DNA of 64,000 bases from the NCBI GenBank assembly GCA_964584305.1, contig CAZOZL010000012.1:1-64000 (forward strand). The letters run 5' to 3'. The notes beneath the pieces were generated by a model. That model was not told where the DNA came from. It was given only the letters and a program-made list of their open reading frames with translations, and made no database searches. Positions within the stretch are counted from its first letter, which is position 1; each line of letters begins with the position of its first letter. The position numbers and the translations under genes are program-made. Of this stretch, positions 1 through 8,438 are shown in pieces. This stretch comes from SB11 sp964584305. GTDB taxonomy: Bacteria; Bacteroidota; Bacteroidia; UBA8524.

Positions 1-51
1 CTATATATATTCTTAACTTACTATGTAGATGATTATAGAGTATAATTTCTT

Positions 52-78
52 AGCCCGCCTATTAGGCGGGCTTTTTTT
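52..78 (+). terminator. Rho-independent terminator of a gene left of the window
   Basis: A nine-base-pair stem, AGCCCGCCT (52-60) with AGGCGGGCT (64-72), closes a three-base loop and is followed by six T on the plus strand. The T run is only on this strand, so it most likely ends a plus-strand transcript entering from outside the window, convergent with the minus-strand cassette that ends at 93. Confidence 0.85.
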
Positions 79-92
79 ATGTGCAAGACAGT

Positions 93-593
93 TCAGTCAA
101 GGTTTATCCTATTTACAATCCTTAAAATGTATCCTGTCTCCTCATAAAACTTCTGCATCCTAACGTTTTGGGTACTTCGAAATTGTGGACTTTTACTATT
201 AGCTATATATGCTTTCTTTTTTTCAAATTGAGAGGACTTTTCTGTTTTCTCAAAGCACCCAATAGTAGTTCTTAGTTGTGCTTCACCCTCTCTTATCCAA
301 GCACTTTTACTACCTTTTCGTTTTTTTAACTCTACAAAAATAATTGTCTCCTCATAAAACAGAAGTCCATCACAACGGCTATCCATTTTCCCATCATTCT
401 TTTTGATATTAATGCAATTATCAACCGCCACAAAAGAAACCTCGTATGTATGTTCATTCTTAACAACGGCTATCCATTTCTTTCCATCCGTCTCATCAAT
501 ATATGCAGGATTTTGAGGTCTATCATCACACAAACCAAAAAGTTTTTTATCCGTCTTGCTAAGACATTTCTCCTCAAAAAAGTTTACACTCAT
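93..593 (-). CDS. Small PD-(D/E)XK-like putative nuclease, partner of the adjacent ATPase
   Basis: This 166-residue soluble protein is not a family I can name. It carries the spacing of a PD-(D/E)XK nuclease core: Asp75 in CDGLLF, then Glu88 and Lys90 in FVELKK, with Gln106 in EAQL on the following helix. A basic stretch (KKRKGSK) follows the ExK motif. Its start codon overlaps the stop of the upstream ATPase gene by four bases (ATGA), so the two are probably translationally coupled and act together. Nuclease activity is inferred from the motif only. The pairing resembles ATPase-nuclease anti-phage modules, but the exact system is not recognised. A non-catalytic restriction-like fold is also possible. 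Confidence 0.75.
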   Translation of the reverse strand: MSVNFFEEKCLSKTDKKLFGLCDDRPQNPAYIDETDGKKWIAVVKNEHTYEVSFVAVDNCINIKKNDGKMDSRCDGLLFYEETIIFVELKKRKGSKSAWIREGEAQLRTTIGCFEKTEKSSQFEKKKAYIANSKSPQFRSTQNVRMQKFYEETGYILRIVNRINLD

Positions 594-1837
594 AATCCTT
601 GCTCAATCTCTAATAATTGAGAGAATAAATCATTACCTTTTTCAAGCCACTCATTCAATTTATTTTCATCTGATGGCAATCCTTTATAAACTTCAAGTTG
701 TTTAATTTCTCCATCTATTTCACCCAATTCATAAATAACAATATCTTCTGCTTTTACAAGTGATTTTAGAGGTACAATATCATTTCTTTTTTCTCTATCC
801 CTCTCTGTTTTCACTTTTCCTAAAAGTGCACCTCCTTTAATAGCAATAGTTAAATAATTAACTAAATAAGGGCTATGAGTTGTAAGTATTAACTTGTTTC
901 CTGCATTTTCATTGTTAAACTCTAATAAACTATTTATCATGCTTCTTTGTGAACTTGGGAAAAGATTTTGCTCAGGTTCTTCAACTATATTTATAAAGGC
1001 TGTTTTATTAAATTTTGAGGATAAAACTGAAATAGCAGCTCTACGTTGCTCGCTAGTAAGGTCTTTATTTGATATTATTTCACCGAACCCCAACCTAAAA
1101 CGCATCAACTCTTCACTACTCATCGGTGTATCATCGTTATCGCCTGCACTTTGATGCTTAATAGAGTTTGATAAATACTTGGATACTAAGTATAATGGAA
1201 CTAATGATTGAAAACCACTTGAGCTGTCAGTTAGCCCAATTTTATACCCATCGCCTTTAACATTTATTACATCATTCAGTTTATCGTACTCAATATTTAC
1301 ATTATTAATTGGTAAACTTAAACTTCCTTTAATATTATTTTTTGCATTATCAAATTCTGTTAAGAACTCTTGAAGCGAAGCAGATGAAAGTTTTAACTTA
1401 TTGGGTGTTTTAACATATGAGATAAAATTTCTTTCAGCAGGGACATACATTATTTGTGGAAGTGGGTAACTACTGTGCTTCTTTTCTTTTATATCAAGTA
1501 TGCCTTCAGCATACTTGATAGTGTAGGCATCTCCTCTATATTCAATTATTGTATTTGTAGTACTATTACTGTTCTCATTTAAATACTTCTCTAATCTGTG
1601 GTATTTTAAAAATTGATTCTTTAATTTGTTTTTCCTTGAAAGTCCTTTTATATCATAATCGCCTCTTACAAGAGCTTTCTCCATCCATGTGAATGTAGAT
1701 ATTAATTTTGCAACAGTACTTTTACCACTACCTTGTTGCCCAATAAAAACTGTAATTTTTTTAATATCAATCCACCCATCATTACTTTGATTTCCTTTTT
1801 TAATAGGACCAAAATTCTTCACTTTAATTTTACTCAT
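590..1837 (-). CDS. SMC/ABC-like AAA ATPase of a two-gene cassette
   Basis: This 415-residue ATP-binding protein belongs to the AAA_15/AAA_21-like group that includes OLD and Septu-type ATPases. Visible elements are a Walker A at residues 33-41 (GQQGSGKST), an ABC-like signature SSSGFQ at 205-210, a Walker B FINIVEEPE at 281-289 with the glutamate pair, and an H-loop TTHSPYL with His321. The region between 50 and 200 is a charged, low-similarity insertion. No TOPRIM domain is visible after the ATPase core. The gene is first in a two-gene minus-strand unit; its stop overlaps the start of the PD-(D/E)XK-like gene. The coding sequence looks more AT-rich than the neighbouring core genes, in keeping with an accessory origin. 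Defence is an inference. Confidence 0.88.
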   Translation of the reverse strand: MSKIKVKNFGPIKKGNQSNDGWIDIKKITVFIGQQGSGKSTVAKLISTFTWMEKALVRGDYDIKGLSRKNKLKNQFLKYHRLEKYLNENSNSTTNTIIEYRGDAYTIKYAEGILDIKEKKHSSYPLPQIMYVPAERNFISYVKTPNKLKLSSASLQEFLTEFDNAKNNIKGSLSLPINNVNIEYDKLNDVINVKGDGYKIGLTDSSSGFQSLVPLYLVSKYLSNSIKHQSAGDNDDTPMSSEELMRFRLGFGEIISNKDLTSEQRRAAISVLSSKFNKTAFINIVEEPEQNLFPSSQRSMINSLLEFNNENAGNKLILTTHSPYLVNYLTIAIKGGALLGKVKTERDREKRNDIVPLKSLVKAEDIVIYELGEIDGEIKQLEVYKGLPSDENKLNEWLEKGNDLFSQLLEIEQGL

Positions 1838-1851
1838 AACTAGTTAAATCA

Positions 1852-1859
1852 CAAACTTA
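1852..1859 (-). promoter_or_regulatory. Putative -7 box for the ATPase/nuclease cassette
   Basis: On the minus strand the sequence reads TAAGTTTG, an exact match to the Bacteroidota -7 consensus TAnnTTTG. It lies 14 bases upstream of the ATPase start. A TTG (plus-strand CAA at 1882-1884) lies 22 bases further upstream, slightly longer than the usual spacing of about 19. Confidence 0.5.
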
Positions 1860-1933
1860 CAATTTCCTATGTAAAGTTTTACAAGTAATACTTTGATATA
1901 ATACGGAATCCTCTATTTCTCATTGTAAAACCT

Positions 1934-1941
1934 TAAATTTG
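1934..1941 (+). promoter_or_regulatory. Putative -7 box for sucB
   Basis: TAAATTTG matches TAnnTTTG exactly and sits 16 bases before the sucB ATG. No good -33 TTTG is present at the expected distance, so support rests on the -7 match and its position. Confidence 0.45.
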
Positions 1942-1957
1942 CACAAATTTTTGAAGT

Positions 1958-3190
1958 ATGGCTCTTGAGATAAAAATACCCACAGTTGGCGAATCGATAA
2001 CAGAAGTAACCCTTTCTACTTGGCTAAAACAAGATGGCGACTATGTAGAAATGGATGAAGTGATATGTGAATTGGAGAGCGATAAGGCAACACTTGAGCT
2101 TACTGCCGAAGCCGCAGGAGAGTTAAAAACAATGGCTAATGAAGGGGATACTATTGAAATTGGTGCTGTTGTAGCATCTATAAATACGGATGCAAAAGCC
2201 CCAGAAGGTGTTGCTCCTAAAAAAGAGGAAAAGAAAACCGATGCGCCAAAGAAAGAGGAGAAAGTAGTTTCGCAAAATGTAGCTACTTCTAACAGTACTA
2301 AAACATACGCATCGGGGACTCCTTCTCCAGCGGCAAATAAAATATTGAGCGAGAAAGGCATTTCTCCTGCTGATGTTGAAGGCACAGGCAGGGAGGGTAG
2401 AATAACAAAAGCTGATGCTTTGGCAGCAGAATTAGGGGTTACTGCCAATACAGAAAAATCAAGAGAACAAAGAACAGAAAAAATGACCAACCTGCGTAAA
2501 GCAGTTGCAAGGCGTTTAGTATCTGTTAAAAACGAAACGGCAATGCTTACCACTTTTAATGAGGTAAACATGAAGCCAATAATGGATATTAGAGCGAAGT
2601 ATAAAATAAAATTTAAAGAAACACACGGTGTAGGCTTAGGTTTTATGTCGTTTTTTATAAAAGCGGTTAGTAATGTGCTAAAAGAATTTCCCGCAGTAAA
2701 TGCAATGCTTGATGGCGATACTATTGTGTACAACAATTACGCTGATATTTCCATAGCAGTTTCTGCGCCCAAAGGTTTGGTAGTACCTGTAATTCGCAAT
2801 GCCGAATCACTGACTTTTGCAGAAATTGAAGCTGAAGTAGTACGTTTAGCAACTAAAGCAAAGGATAATAAACTATCTATTGAAGAAATGACTGGTGGAA
2901 CATTTACTATTACCAATGGTGGGGTATTTGGGTCGTTATTATCAACGCCTATTATAAACCCACCTCAATCGGCAATTTTAGGAATGCACAATATTGTTGA
3001 ACGCCCTATTGTAATTGATGGGCAAATTGTAGCCCGCCCTATGATGTACGTAGCCGTTTCTTACGACCATAGAATTATTGACGGGCGTGAGTCTGTAAGT
3101 TTTTTAGTAAAACTAAAACAACAGCTTGAAAACCCCGTGCAATTACTCACAGGTGGTAAAAACCCTGATGAGTTTATGTTAGGGTTATAG
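1958..3190 (+). CDS. sucB: Dihydrolipoyllysine succinyltransferase, E2 of 2-oxoglutarate dehydrogenase
   Basis: This is the 410-residue E2 core enzyme of the 2-oxoglutarate dehydrogenase complex, which transfers succinyl groups from lipoamide to CoA in the TCA cycle. The N-terminal lipoyl domain (1-78) has the lipoylated Lys43 in ESDKAT. A Lys/Ala/Pro-rich linker is followed by the peripheral subunit-binding domain (about 122-155, SPAANKIL to GRITKADAL) and the catalytic acyltransferase domain, with the HxxxDG motif at His371-Asp375. A single lipoyl domain and the GESITEVTL start favour the succinyl- over the acetyl-transferase. sucA is not adjacent here. The gene is preceded by a TAAATTTG box. 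Confidence 0.95.
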   Translation: MALEIKIPTVGESITEVTLSTWLKQDGDYVEMDEVICELESDKATLELTAEAAGELKTMANEGDTIEIGAVVASINTDAKAPEGVAPKKEEKKTDAPKKEEKVVSQNVATSNSTKTYASGTPSPAANKILSEKGISPADVEGTGREGRITKADALAAELGVTANTEKSREQRTEKMTNLRKAVARRLVSVKNETAMLTTFNEVNMKPIMDIRAKYKIKFKETHGVGLGFMSFFIKAVSNVLKEFPAVNAMLDGDTIVYNNYADISIAVSAPKGLVVPVIRNAESLTFAEIEAEVVRLATKAKDNKLSIEEMTGGTFTITNGGVFGSLLSTPIINPPQSAILGMHNIVERPIVIDGQIVARPMMYVAVSYDHRIIDGRESVSFLVKLKQQLENPVQLLTGGKNPDEFMLGL

Positions 3191-3216
3191 ATAAATAAGA
3201 TTTAGAATGTTGCATG

Positions 3217-3360
3217 GGTTATATTTCTTTTAAAGTGCTAAAAGCCCTATAACTAACATAGAAACAGGTTGAAACCTGCCGCAATTCATAATCGTTATCA
3301 CAACCTTTATGTATAGAGCGGGCAGTCATGCCTATTCCGTCTCTTTTAGTAGGGTAATAA
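3217..3360 (+). repeat. Intergenic hairpin repeat family A, copy 1
   Basis: About 140 bases after sucB match the reverse complement of 52075-52185 and, in part, 45551-45630. The core is a palindrome at 3265-3278, CAGGTT-GA-AACCTG. No ORF spans it. See the finding on compensatory changes between copies. Confidence 0.8.
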
Positions 3361-3389
3361 TGCAAAAAATACCTCACACTCGTAGTGAG

Positions 3390-3962
3390 TTATTCCATTG
3401 TTTCAATAAATTCTTTTATTACCATGGGGAAATGCTTTTGTTCTAAGTCGTGTATTTTGTTGGCAAGGGTGTGGGCGGTATCGTTTGTAGTAATTTTTGT
3501 TTTAGCCTGAAATAGCTTTTTTCCTTTGTCGTATTGTTGGGTTACAATATGTATGGTAATACCGCTTACTCTTTTGGTAGAGCGTATCACAGCTTCGTGT
3601 ACGTACATACCGTACATTCCTTTTCCGCCAAAATCGGGCAATAGTGAAGGGTGTATATTAATAATCCGTTTGGGATATGCGGTTATTAAATTTTCGGGAA
3701 TTAGCCATAAAAAACCTGCCAATACTATTATATCAGCTTCAAATGCTTGTATAAGTTCTACTATTCTTTGGCTGGTATAAAAATCAGATTTATTAAATAT
3801 AATACAGGGGATACTCAGTTTTTCGCATCGCTTAATTACGTGGGCATTGGGGTTATTACAAAATACGGCGGCTACCTTACCCGAACTGTCTTTACCAAAA
3901 AACTCGGCAATATTTTGAACGTTTGTTCCTGAGCCTGACGCAAAAAGTACAATGTTTTTCAC
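3390..3962 (-). CDS. purN: Phosphoribosylglycinamide formyltransferase (GART)
   Basis: This folate-dependent enzyme of de novo purine synthesis formylates GAR to FGAR. At 190 residues it has normal length. The phosphate-binding loop ASGSGTN is at residues 8-14. The catalytic triad is visible as Asn102 and His104 in INIHPSLLP and Asp145 in QQYDKGKKLFQ. The start codon is GTG, giving MKNIVLF, which aligns with the family N-terminus; no in-frame ATG is available nearby. It follows a lipoprotein gene on the same strand after a 17-base gap, so the two may be co-transcribed, although no functional link is evident. Confidence 0.95.
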   Translation of the reverse strand: MKNIVLFASGSGTNVQNIAEFFGKDSSGKVAAVFCNNPNAHVIKRCEKLSIPCIIFNKSDFYTSQRIVELIQAFEADIIVLAGFLWLIPENLITAYPKRIINIHPSLLPDFGGKGMYGMYVHEAVIRSTKRVSGITIHIVTQQYDKGKKLFQAKTKITTNDTAHTLANKIHDLEQKHFPMVIKEFIETME

Positions 3963-3979
3963 TGTTGCTAATATACAAG

Positions 3980-5476
3980 CTAAAATTTAAGTTCGGTATT
4001 TACCGCCTCATTTAAAAAGGCATTGAAATTATTTGCATTATTAAATAGGTGTAGCGGTACAACACTTATTATAAAATTGGTGGTGTTATCACTTTTACGA
4101 ACACGTTTTGATACTAAAGTAGAAACACCCGTCCAGCGACTAATAACACTGCTTTTTTCTCGGGTTATTATACCATTATACAAGGGCGAAAAACTAAAAT
4201 CAACATTAGAAAGGGGCAACTCATAAGGGCGAACGCCTGTTAAAAAGTTGGGAGTTGTAAGTATAGGCCATCCTATGTTTAGGGGTACAAGCGAGTCGTT
4301 TTGTTGCATTAAAAAAGCATCAGCATTGCTTACAGGTAAAAACTTGCCTACGGGCGTAAAATCTATGTATGTAGGAGTTTCGGGAATATTATCGTTGGCG
4401 GCTGAAATCATTAACATTCGTCCATCATTATTAAAAAATAAACCCGACGATTTTTGTAATAAACTCATGCTAAATTCAGTATCATCACTAAACCAAAAAA
4501 TATGGTCGAAAAACTTAAATATTTGTGATTGTGTAAACGGGTCGGGCGATAACTCGCTATAATTATTGGCTACTAATTCGGTCGCCATCATTATATCGTA
4601 TGGGTTGTTGTTTACGGCATTAAAAGCGGTGGTGTAAAAATTTTGTATGCTTGCCCGTTGAAATTGTGATGATACGGCATTTACCAATAGTATTTTGCCT
4701 TTGGGTTTGCGCACCCATATTTTGTTTGATGCTGAAAAGGGAGAAGTTGCTCCTACTTTATCAATGGCTCGTATAAATAGTGTGTTACTATCATCAAGCA
4801 ATAGCCCGCTAAGTGGGCTACCCGATGGGTTTTTACTGTTGCCCAAATATACATCGCAACTGGTAGTTGTGCCGCTAAGGTCTTTTCCTACAATCAAAAA
4901 ATCTCTAAAAGCTGGTGGAACTTTAATTTTAGAACCTGTGGTATCATTCAGGCAAATTTCAAATGAGTCTAACGAGGCTATACCATCCAAGTCTTCGGCA
5001 CGCCAAAAAAAACGTAGTGCAGGGAAACTGCGGGTGGGGTTGCGCGAAGGCACTGCCGTTGGCGAATAAAAACCTACCGTAGGCGATGTATTTTTTACGG
5101 GATAAAACAAACGGGCAGGACTGGGGTCGGCTTCGCCTTTATTATCAATAGCACGCACTTCAAATTTAAAATCAAAAGTATCTCTGTTGTTGGGTATAAT
5201 GAGCAAAAAGGTAGAGTCTTGGCGGCGGGTAAACTTCCAAGCACTATCGTTTATGCGGTATTCAAAGCCTGCTACATAGCCATCGTCATCCGTACCCCAC
5301 CATTGTATTTTTACTTGCGATGCGAAACGGTTATTACCCGCTCTGCTAATGGTATCGGCAATTACTGAGGTTTCAGGCGCAATATTGGTTTTTTCAGCCC
5401 CCTCAAACCCTTTTTTACAAGCCGTTAATGCTGCAATAGCAGCTATATAATACAAGTATTTTATGCCCTTATACAT
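3980..5476 (-). CDS. Exported lipoprotein of unknown function, Bacteroidota type
   Basis: This 498-residue protein has a signal peptide ending in a lipobox LTAC with the acylated Cys20, followed by Lys-Lys, so it is predicted to be a lipoprotein. The segment from about 50 to 110 (KIQWWGTDDDGYVAGFEYRI to EVRAIDNKGEADPSP) reads as a fibronectin type III-like beta-sandwich of the kind common in surface proteins, and 155-250 looks like a second, weaker one. The C-terminal half (about 260-498) has an LLVNAVSS start and may be a flavodoxin-like or beta-rich domain; I do not recognise it. Function unknown. It lies upstream of purN on the same strand. Confidence 0.85.
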   Translation of the reverse strand: MYKGIKYLYYIAAIAALTACKKGFEGAEKTNIAPETSVIADTISRAGNNRFASQVKIQWWGTDDDGYVAGFEYRINDSAWKFTRRQDSTFLLIIPNNRDTFDFKFEVRAIDNKGEADPSPARLFYPVKNTSPTVGFYSPTAVPSRNPTRSFPALRFFWRAEDLDGIASLDSFEICLNDTTGSKIKVPPAFRDFLIVGKDLSGTTTSCDVYLGNSKNPSGSPLSGLLLDDSNTLFIRAIDKVGATSPFSASNKIWVRKPKGKILLVNAVSSQFQRASIQNFYTTAFNAVNNNPYDIMMATELVANNYSELSPDPFTQSQIFKFFDHIFWFSDDTEFSMSLLQKSSGLFFNNDGRMLMISAANDNIPETPTYIDFTPVGKFLPVSNADAFLMQQNDSLVPLNIGWPILTTPNFLTGVRPYELPLSNVDFSFSPLYNGIITREKSSVISRWTGVSTLVSKRVRKSDNTTNFIISVVPLHLFNNANNFNAFLNEAVNTELKF

Positions 5477-5589
5477 GGTGCGAATTTACTTATTTTATCG
5501 GTATGTAAATAGTAAATAAGGCATTGGGTTTTACACAAGAAATAATATTGAGGTGATAAATAAAATCCTTTTGTCCTAATATTGCCAGC

Positions 5590-6225
5590 ATGAATGCTAC
5601 ACAATGGATAGTACTTAGTGGCACAACATCATCGGGAAAAACTACCATAAGTCAATTTTTTGAACGTTTGGGTTTTCCTACTGTGCCTGATTTAACTCGT
5701 GTGTATATTGATACCCTTTTTAGTGAGGGCTATACTATTGGGGAAATACGAAATGATAAAAATCTGTTTTTTCATAAAGTACACGAGTTTAGATTGTGGT
5801 GGGAGGAGAAATTGAGCCAATTTAGCAATGTACCGATAGTCTTCGATCGTGCTGCACCTGAAATTATTGCTTATGCCCGTGTAGATGGTTTTGATGAAAA
5901 CAGTTTTTGGGGAACTGTGAAAAAATACCGCTACCAAACGGTGTTTATACCCCAACCTTTGGCTTTTGAGTCTGATGGTATGCGAAATAATGACCCTCAA
6001 CGCCGTCTGCGTGTTTTTGAGGAGTTAAAAGATGTGTATACTAATTTAGGTTATGGTATTATTGAGATACCTGTTTTGTCTGCTGAAAAGAGAGAAGTAT
6101 TTTTACAACAGCATTTAAAAGTAATGGAAATTAAACCACCAAAAAATGCTGACGAGGTTAAAGTTTATATAAACGAAGTAATGGGGGAGTATATTGAGAG
6201 GATAACGAATTTAGAGCGAAGCTAG
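5590..6225 (+). CDS. AAA_28-type P-loop ATPase/kinase
   Basis: This 211-residue soluble protein begins with a P-loop at residues 11-18 (GTTSSGKT). A second motif, VFDRAAPE, resembles the DR-containing lid/base motif of NadR-like and thymidylate-kinase-like small P-loop kinases. The overall pattern matches the AAA_28 (NadR/Ttd14-like) family. The substrate is unknown. It is a single gene with a 113-base upstream gap and no obvious operon partner. Confidence 0.82.
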   Translation: MNATQWIVLSGTTSSGKTTISQFFERLGFPTVPDLTRVYIDTLFSEGYTIGEIRNDKNLFFHKVHEFRLWWEEKLSQFSNVPIVFDRAAPEIIAYARVDGFDENSFWGTVKKYRYQTVFIPQPLAFESDGMRNNDPQRRLRVFEELKDVYTNLGYGIIEIPVLSAEKREVFLQQHLKVMEIKPPKNADEVKVYINEVMGEYIERITNLERS

Positions 6226-6292
6226 TTTAAAGTTTGTTTCTACACATAGCTATAGTTTAATGCCAGTTCTTTAATTATTATGTATCCATACA

Positions 6293-7219
6293 TTAATCAT
6301 CCAATAAAATAACGCCCAATATTTCGTCTTCCATAAAACGCCCACCGGGGTAGTTTTCTGTATAGTCAAGGTTTAGCCAAATATTACCGCTTTCGTCAAT
6401 ATGGTAGTGTAGTGAGTTGCCTTTGGTTTCTTCTACAAATAGTTTTTCTCTTATCAGGTAGTTTATTTCTTCTAAATCTTGCTTATTGCCTATATATATT
6501 TCGGGGTACAGGTGTCCTGTGGTGTGTATCATGCGGGGGCGTGCGCCAATGGCTTTTAGGCAGGCACTCATAAATATGGTATGGTCATCACAATCGCCAG
6601 CAAAAAGGTCGACGGTTTCGCTGGCTTTGGCATAATACTCGCTACTTTCAGGGTCGCTCACATAATTCCAACGGTTGTTTATTTCCTTAAAAATAGAAAA
6701 ACTTTGTATGGTAACTCTGTGCTTGCTATATACACCCTCATTAAATTTTGTAAAGTTTTTCGAGGCTAATTTTACCGCTAAATTCCGTACCACGTCCGAT
6801 TTATAATCTACCGCTGCTTTTACTTGAGATTTCATCGGAAATGCTATTACCTCATTTATAACAATATGCTCAGGATTAGGGCTATTTGCCATATTATATA
6901 GCAGTACTTTATAATCAGTATAAAAATTTAGAAAGCCGTATTTGTTCCAAATACTGCCATAAGCCAGCCAGCACATTGCCAATACAAAACCGATGAGTAT
7001 AATGGGCTTAAAAACATTTAATAATATACGAATTAGGAAATAAATAGCGGTGGCTAAAAGTATGCGGTCTATATAAAGTGGCCAATTAGGGTTGGGCAAT
7101 ACTTTGTGCAGTATGATAAAAATGGGCAATACAAAAAAGTAGGAAAGAAAAGTTATAATACCATCAGCAATGGAGTTTTTTTCTTTCTCGTTTTCCTTTG
7201 TGTTAATTGCCTCTTCCAT
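6293..7219 (-). CDS. Membrane-anchored transglutaminase-like protein
   Basis: This 308-residue protein has two or three hydrophobic segments near the N-terminus (about 20-40, 52-70 and 72-90) and then a soluble domain. The domain holds the transglutaminase-like catalytic pattern: Cys210 in AGDCDDHTIF, His236 in TTGHLYPE, and an Asp in WLNLDYT near 285. Such domains act as cysteine proteases or amide transferases; the substrate is not evident. No neighbour suggests a pathway. The start was taken at the upstream ATG, giving a short acidic and Lys-rich cytoplasmic lead before the first membrane segment. Confidence 0.85.
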   Translation of the reverse strand: MEEAINTKENEKEKNSIADGIITFLSYFFVLPIFIILHKVLPNPNWPLYIDRILLATAIYFLIRILLNVFKPIILIGFVLAMCWLAYGSIWNKYGFLNFYTDYKVLLYNMANSPNPEHIVINEVIAFPMKSQVKAAVDYKSDVVRNLAVKLASKNFTKFNEGVYSKHRVTIQSFSIFKEINNRWNYVSDPESSEYYAKASETVDLFAGDCDDHTIFMSACLKAIGARPRMIHTTGHLYPEIYIGNKQDLEEINYLIREKLFVEETKGNSLHYHIDESGNIWLNLDYTENYPGGRFMEDEILGVILLDD

Positions 7220-7324
7220 CTCATTTTATATAAACGATAATAGCACTGCAAAGGTACGATAGTTACGCTTGTGTGCCATTATTTATTTTAAAAATACTTG
7301 TATAATGTGGTGTATAAAAATCGC

Positions 7325-7332
7325 TACTTTTG
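7325..7332 (+). promoter_or_regulatory. Putative -7 box for prfB, close to the start codon
   Basis: TACTTTTG is an exact TAnnTTTG match. Only six bases separate it from the prfB ATG at 7339, so transcription from it would give a leaderless or almost leaderless mRNA. Confidence 0.5.
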
Positions 7333-7338
7333 CCTGCT

Positions 7339-8428
7339 ATGACCACAGACCAATATAAAGATTTAAGAGGTAGAGTTGAAGCCTTGAGGAGGTACCTTTG
7401 ACGTTGATGCCAAGCTGAAAAGAATTGAAGAGGCTGAAGCCATTACGCTTGAGCCTAATTTTTGGGATAACCCGAAAAATGCCGAAAAACATCTAAAAAG
7501 TATTAAAAAAGAAAAAGTTTGGACACAAGCCTTTAATAAAGTGCAAACCAAACTTGATGACCTTAGTGTTTTACACGAGTTTGCCGAAATGGGTGAAGAG
7601 GTGGGGAGCGAGTTAGAAACTCAATACAACGCTACGATAAAAGCGGTGGACGAGTTGGAGTTTAAAAATATGTTGAGTGGCGAGGAAGACCAATTGGGGG
7701 CTATTGTGAATATAAATGCAGGAGCAGGCGGAACTGAAAGCCAAGACTGGGCAGAGATGCTAATGCGTATGTATATAATGTGGGGTGAGAAAAACGGCTT
7801 TAAAGTTTCCGAGTTAGACTATCAAGCGGGAGAAGGGGCGGGTATAAAATCGTGCAGTTTGCAGATTGATGGTGAGTTTGCCTATGGCTACCTAAAGGGT
7901 GAAAACGGCGTACATCGTTTAGTACGTATCTCTCCTTTTGATAGTAATGCTCGCAGGCATACCTCCTTCACATCGGTATATGTGTATCCTGCGGTAGATG
8001 ATAGTATAGATATAGAAATTAATCCTTCTGATTTGGAGGTTACTACTGCTCGCTCTGGTGGTGCAGGGGGGCAAAATGTGAACAAGGTGGAGACAAAGGT
8101 ACACATGAAACATTTGCCTACGGGTATTGTAGTGGTGTGCCAAGCCGACCGTAGCCAATTAGGCAATCGTGAAAAAGCATTGCAAATGCTAAAATCACAA
8201 TTGTATGAGCTGGAAATGCGAAAACGAAACGAAGCCAAAGCAGAGGTAGAAGCAGGTAAGAAAAAAATAGAGTGGGGTTCACAAATACGTAGTTATGTAT
8301 TGCATCCTTATAAAATGGTAAAAGATACCCGTACTAACTATGAAACCAGTAATGCACAGGGTGTATTAGACGGTGAGTTGGATGGTTTTATTAAAGCCTT
8401 TTTAATGGAGTTTGGTAGTAAGAAGTAA
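7339..8428 (+). CDS. prfB: Peptide chain release factor 2, with programmed +1 frameshift
   Basis: RF2 ends translation at UGA and UAA. The first 20 codons run from ATG 7339 to CTT 7396-7398 and then meet an in-frame TGA at 7399-7401. Skipping T7399 continues as Asp-Val-Asp from 7400 to the stop at 8428, giving 362 residues, the normal RF2 length. The slip site CTT-TGA-C is preceded by AGGAGG at 7387-7392, the classic stimulator. The codon-recognition tripeptide SPF (in RISPFD) and the catalytic GGQ (in GGAGGQNVNK) are intact. A conventional ORF call would start only at ATG 7541 and lose the N-terminal domain. This is autoregulation by RF2 level, not a mutation. Confidence 0.95.
7387..7402 (+). 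promoter_or_regulatory. prfB programmed frameshift site
   Basis: AGGAGG (7387-7392), a TAC codon, CTT and TGAC make up the recoding signal. The spacing of three bases between the Shine-Dalgarno-like element and the CTT codon is the one known from Escherichia coli prfB. Confidence 0.95.
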
Positions 8429-8438
8429 AAAATTGTTA

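Noticed and set aside
7399..7401. In-frame stop in prfB as a sign of a pseudogene
   Set aside because: The stop has the exact programmed frameshift context and the downstream protein is fully conserved.
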